Assembly (NCBI GenBank): GCA_018697195.1
Contig: CM031879.1
Location: forward strand, 46,274,048-46,338,047
From: Certhia americana
Taxonomy: Eukaryota > Chordata > Aves > Passeriformes > Certhiidae
Direction of reading: 5' to 3'
DNA length: 64,000 bases
Made by a program: the position numbers and the translations under genes. Below the pieces are notes generated by a model. That model saw only the letters and a list, made by a program, of their open reading frames with translations. It did not search any database and was not told where the DNA came from. This document shows, in pieces, positions 63,963 to 64,000 of the stretch (position 1 is the first letter of the stretch; every line of letters begins with the position of its first letter).

Positions 63963-64000
63963 CCCTCAGTATTCACAAGCAATAAGAAAGCCAAGTTGAG

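Larger units (their letters stand above)
61109..63975 (+). other. UBN2: UBN2 3' UTR (end approximate)
   Basis: Non-coding sequence after the UBN2 stop. It has earlier AATAAA hexamers at 61255, 62480 and 62834, an AT-rich stretch (about 62755-62805) and a T16 run near 63121. A two-copy 18-bp repeat (63630-63663) follows, then the clustered signals at 63929-63962. The transcript could extend past the window. Confidence 0.7.

Noticed and set aside
1..64000. tRNA, rRNA, CRISPR arrays, bacterial operons
   Set aside because: None seen. The window is vertebrate-type DNA, and I found no cloverleaf with A and B boxes by eye. A tRNA or snoRNA covariance search could still find small RNAs.

Overview
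The window is eukaryotic, from a sauropsid and most likely a bird. Split genes with GT-AG introns, a CpG-island promoter, degraded CR1 LINE tails (four fragments, all inverted) and an LTR-like repeat that resembles avian ERVL-type LTRs all point that way. The gene order IFT56 (TTC26) then UBN2 on one strand matches the order I know from human 7q34. I cannot name the species.

Layout: positions 58-3917 hold the last three coding exons of IFT56/TTC26 (+ strand), followed by a 3' UTR of uncertain length (to about 5.4 or 6.2 kb) that carries a CR1 tail. From about 6.2 to 17.4 kb I see no convincing gene; the stretch has one CR1 fragment, simple repeats and a few weak exon-like or ORF-like signals. 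A CpG island (about 17.45-19.2 kb) with CRE-like, NRF1-like and YY1 motifs is the UBN2 promoter. UBN2 then fills the rest: 17 coding exons between 18296 and 61108, spliced to 3963 nt (1320 codons plus stop), and a 3' UTR that runs to a cluster of AATAAA signals at 63929-63962. All exon phases join without a frameshift.

Roles: IFT56 is a TPR subunit of the ciliary IFT-B train. Ubinuclein-2 is a subunit of the HIRA histone H3.3 chaperone complex. The two are neighbours by ancestry, and nothing in the sequence links their functions.

Points worth a second look: a long, nearly perfect inverted repeat (66 aligned positions, 62 pairing) in UBN2 intron 4 next to the LTR-like repeat; an 11-nt microexon or alternative last exon with an immediate stop after the big exon 14; an in-frame 51-nt exon that could be skipped without loss of frame; and an 18-G run just upstream of the UBN2 start codon, with a short upstream ORF built over a YY1 motif. 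I found no evidence of an entirely new biological system.
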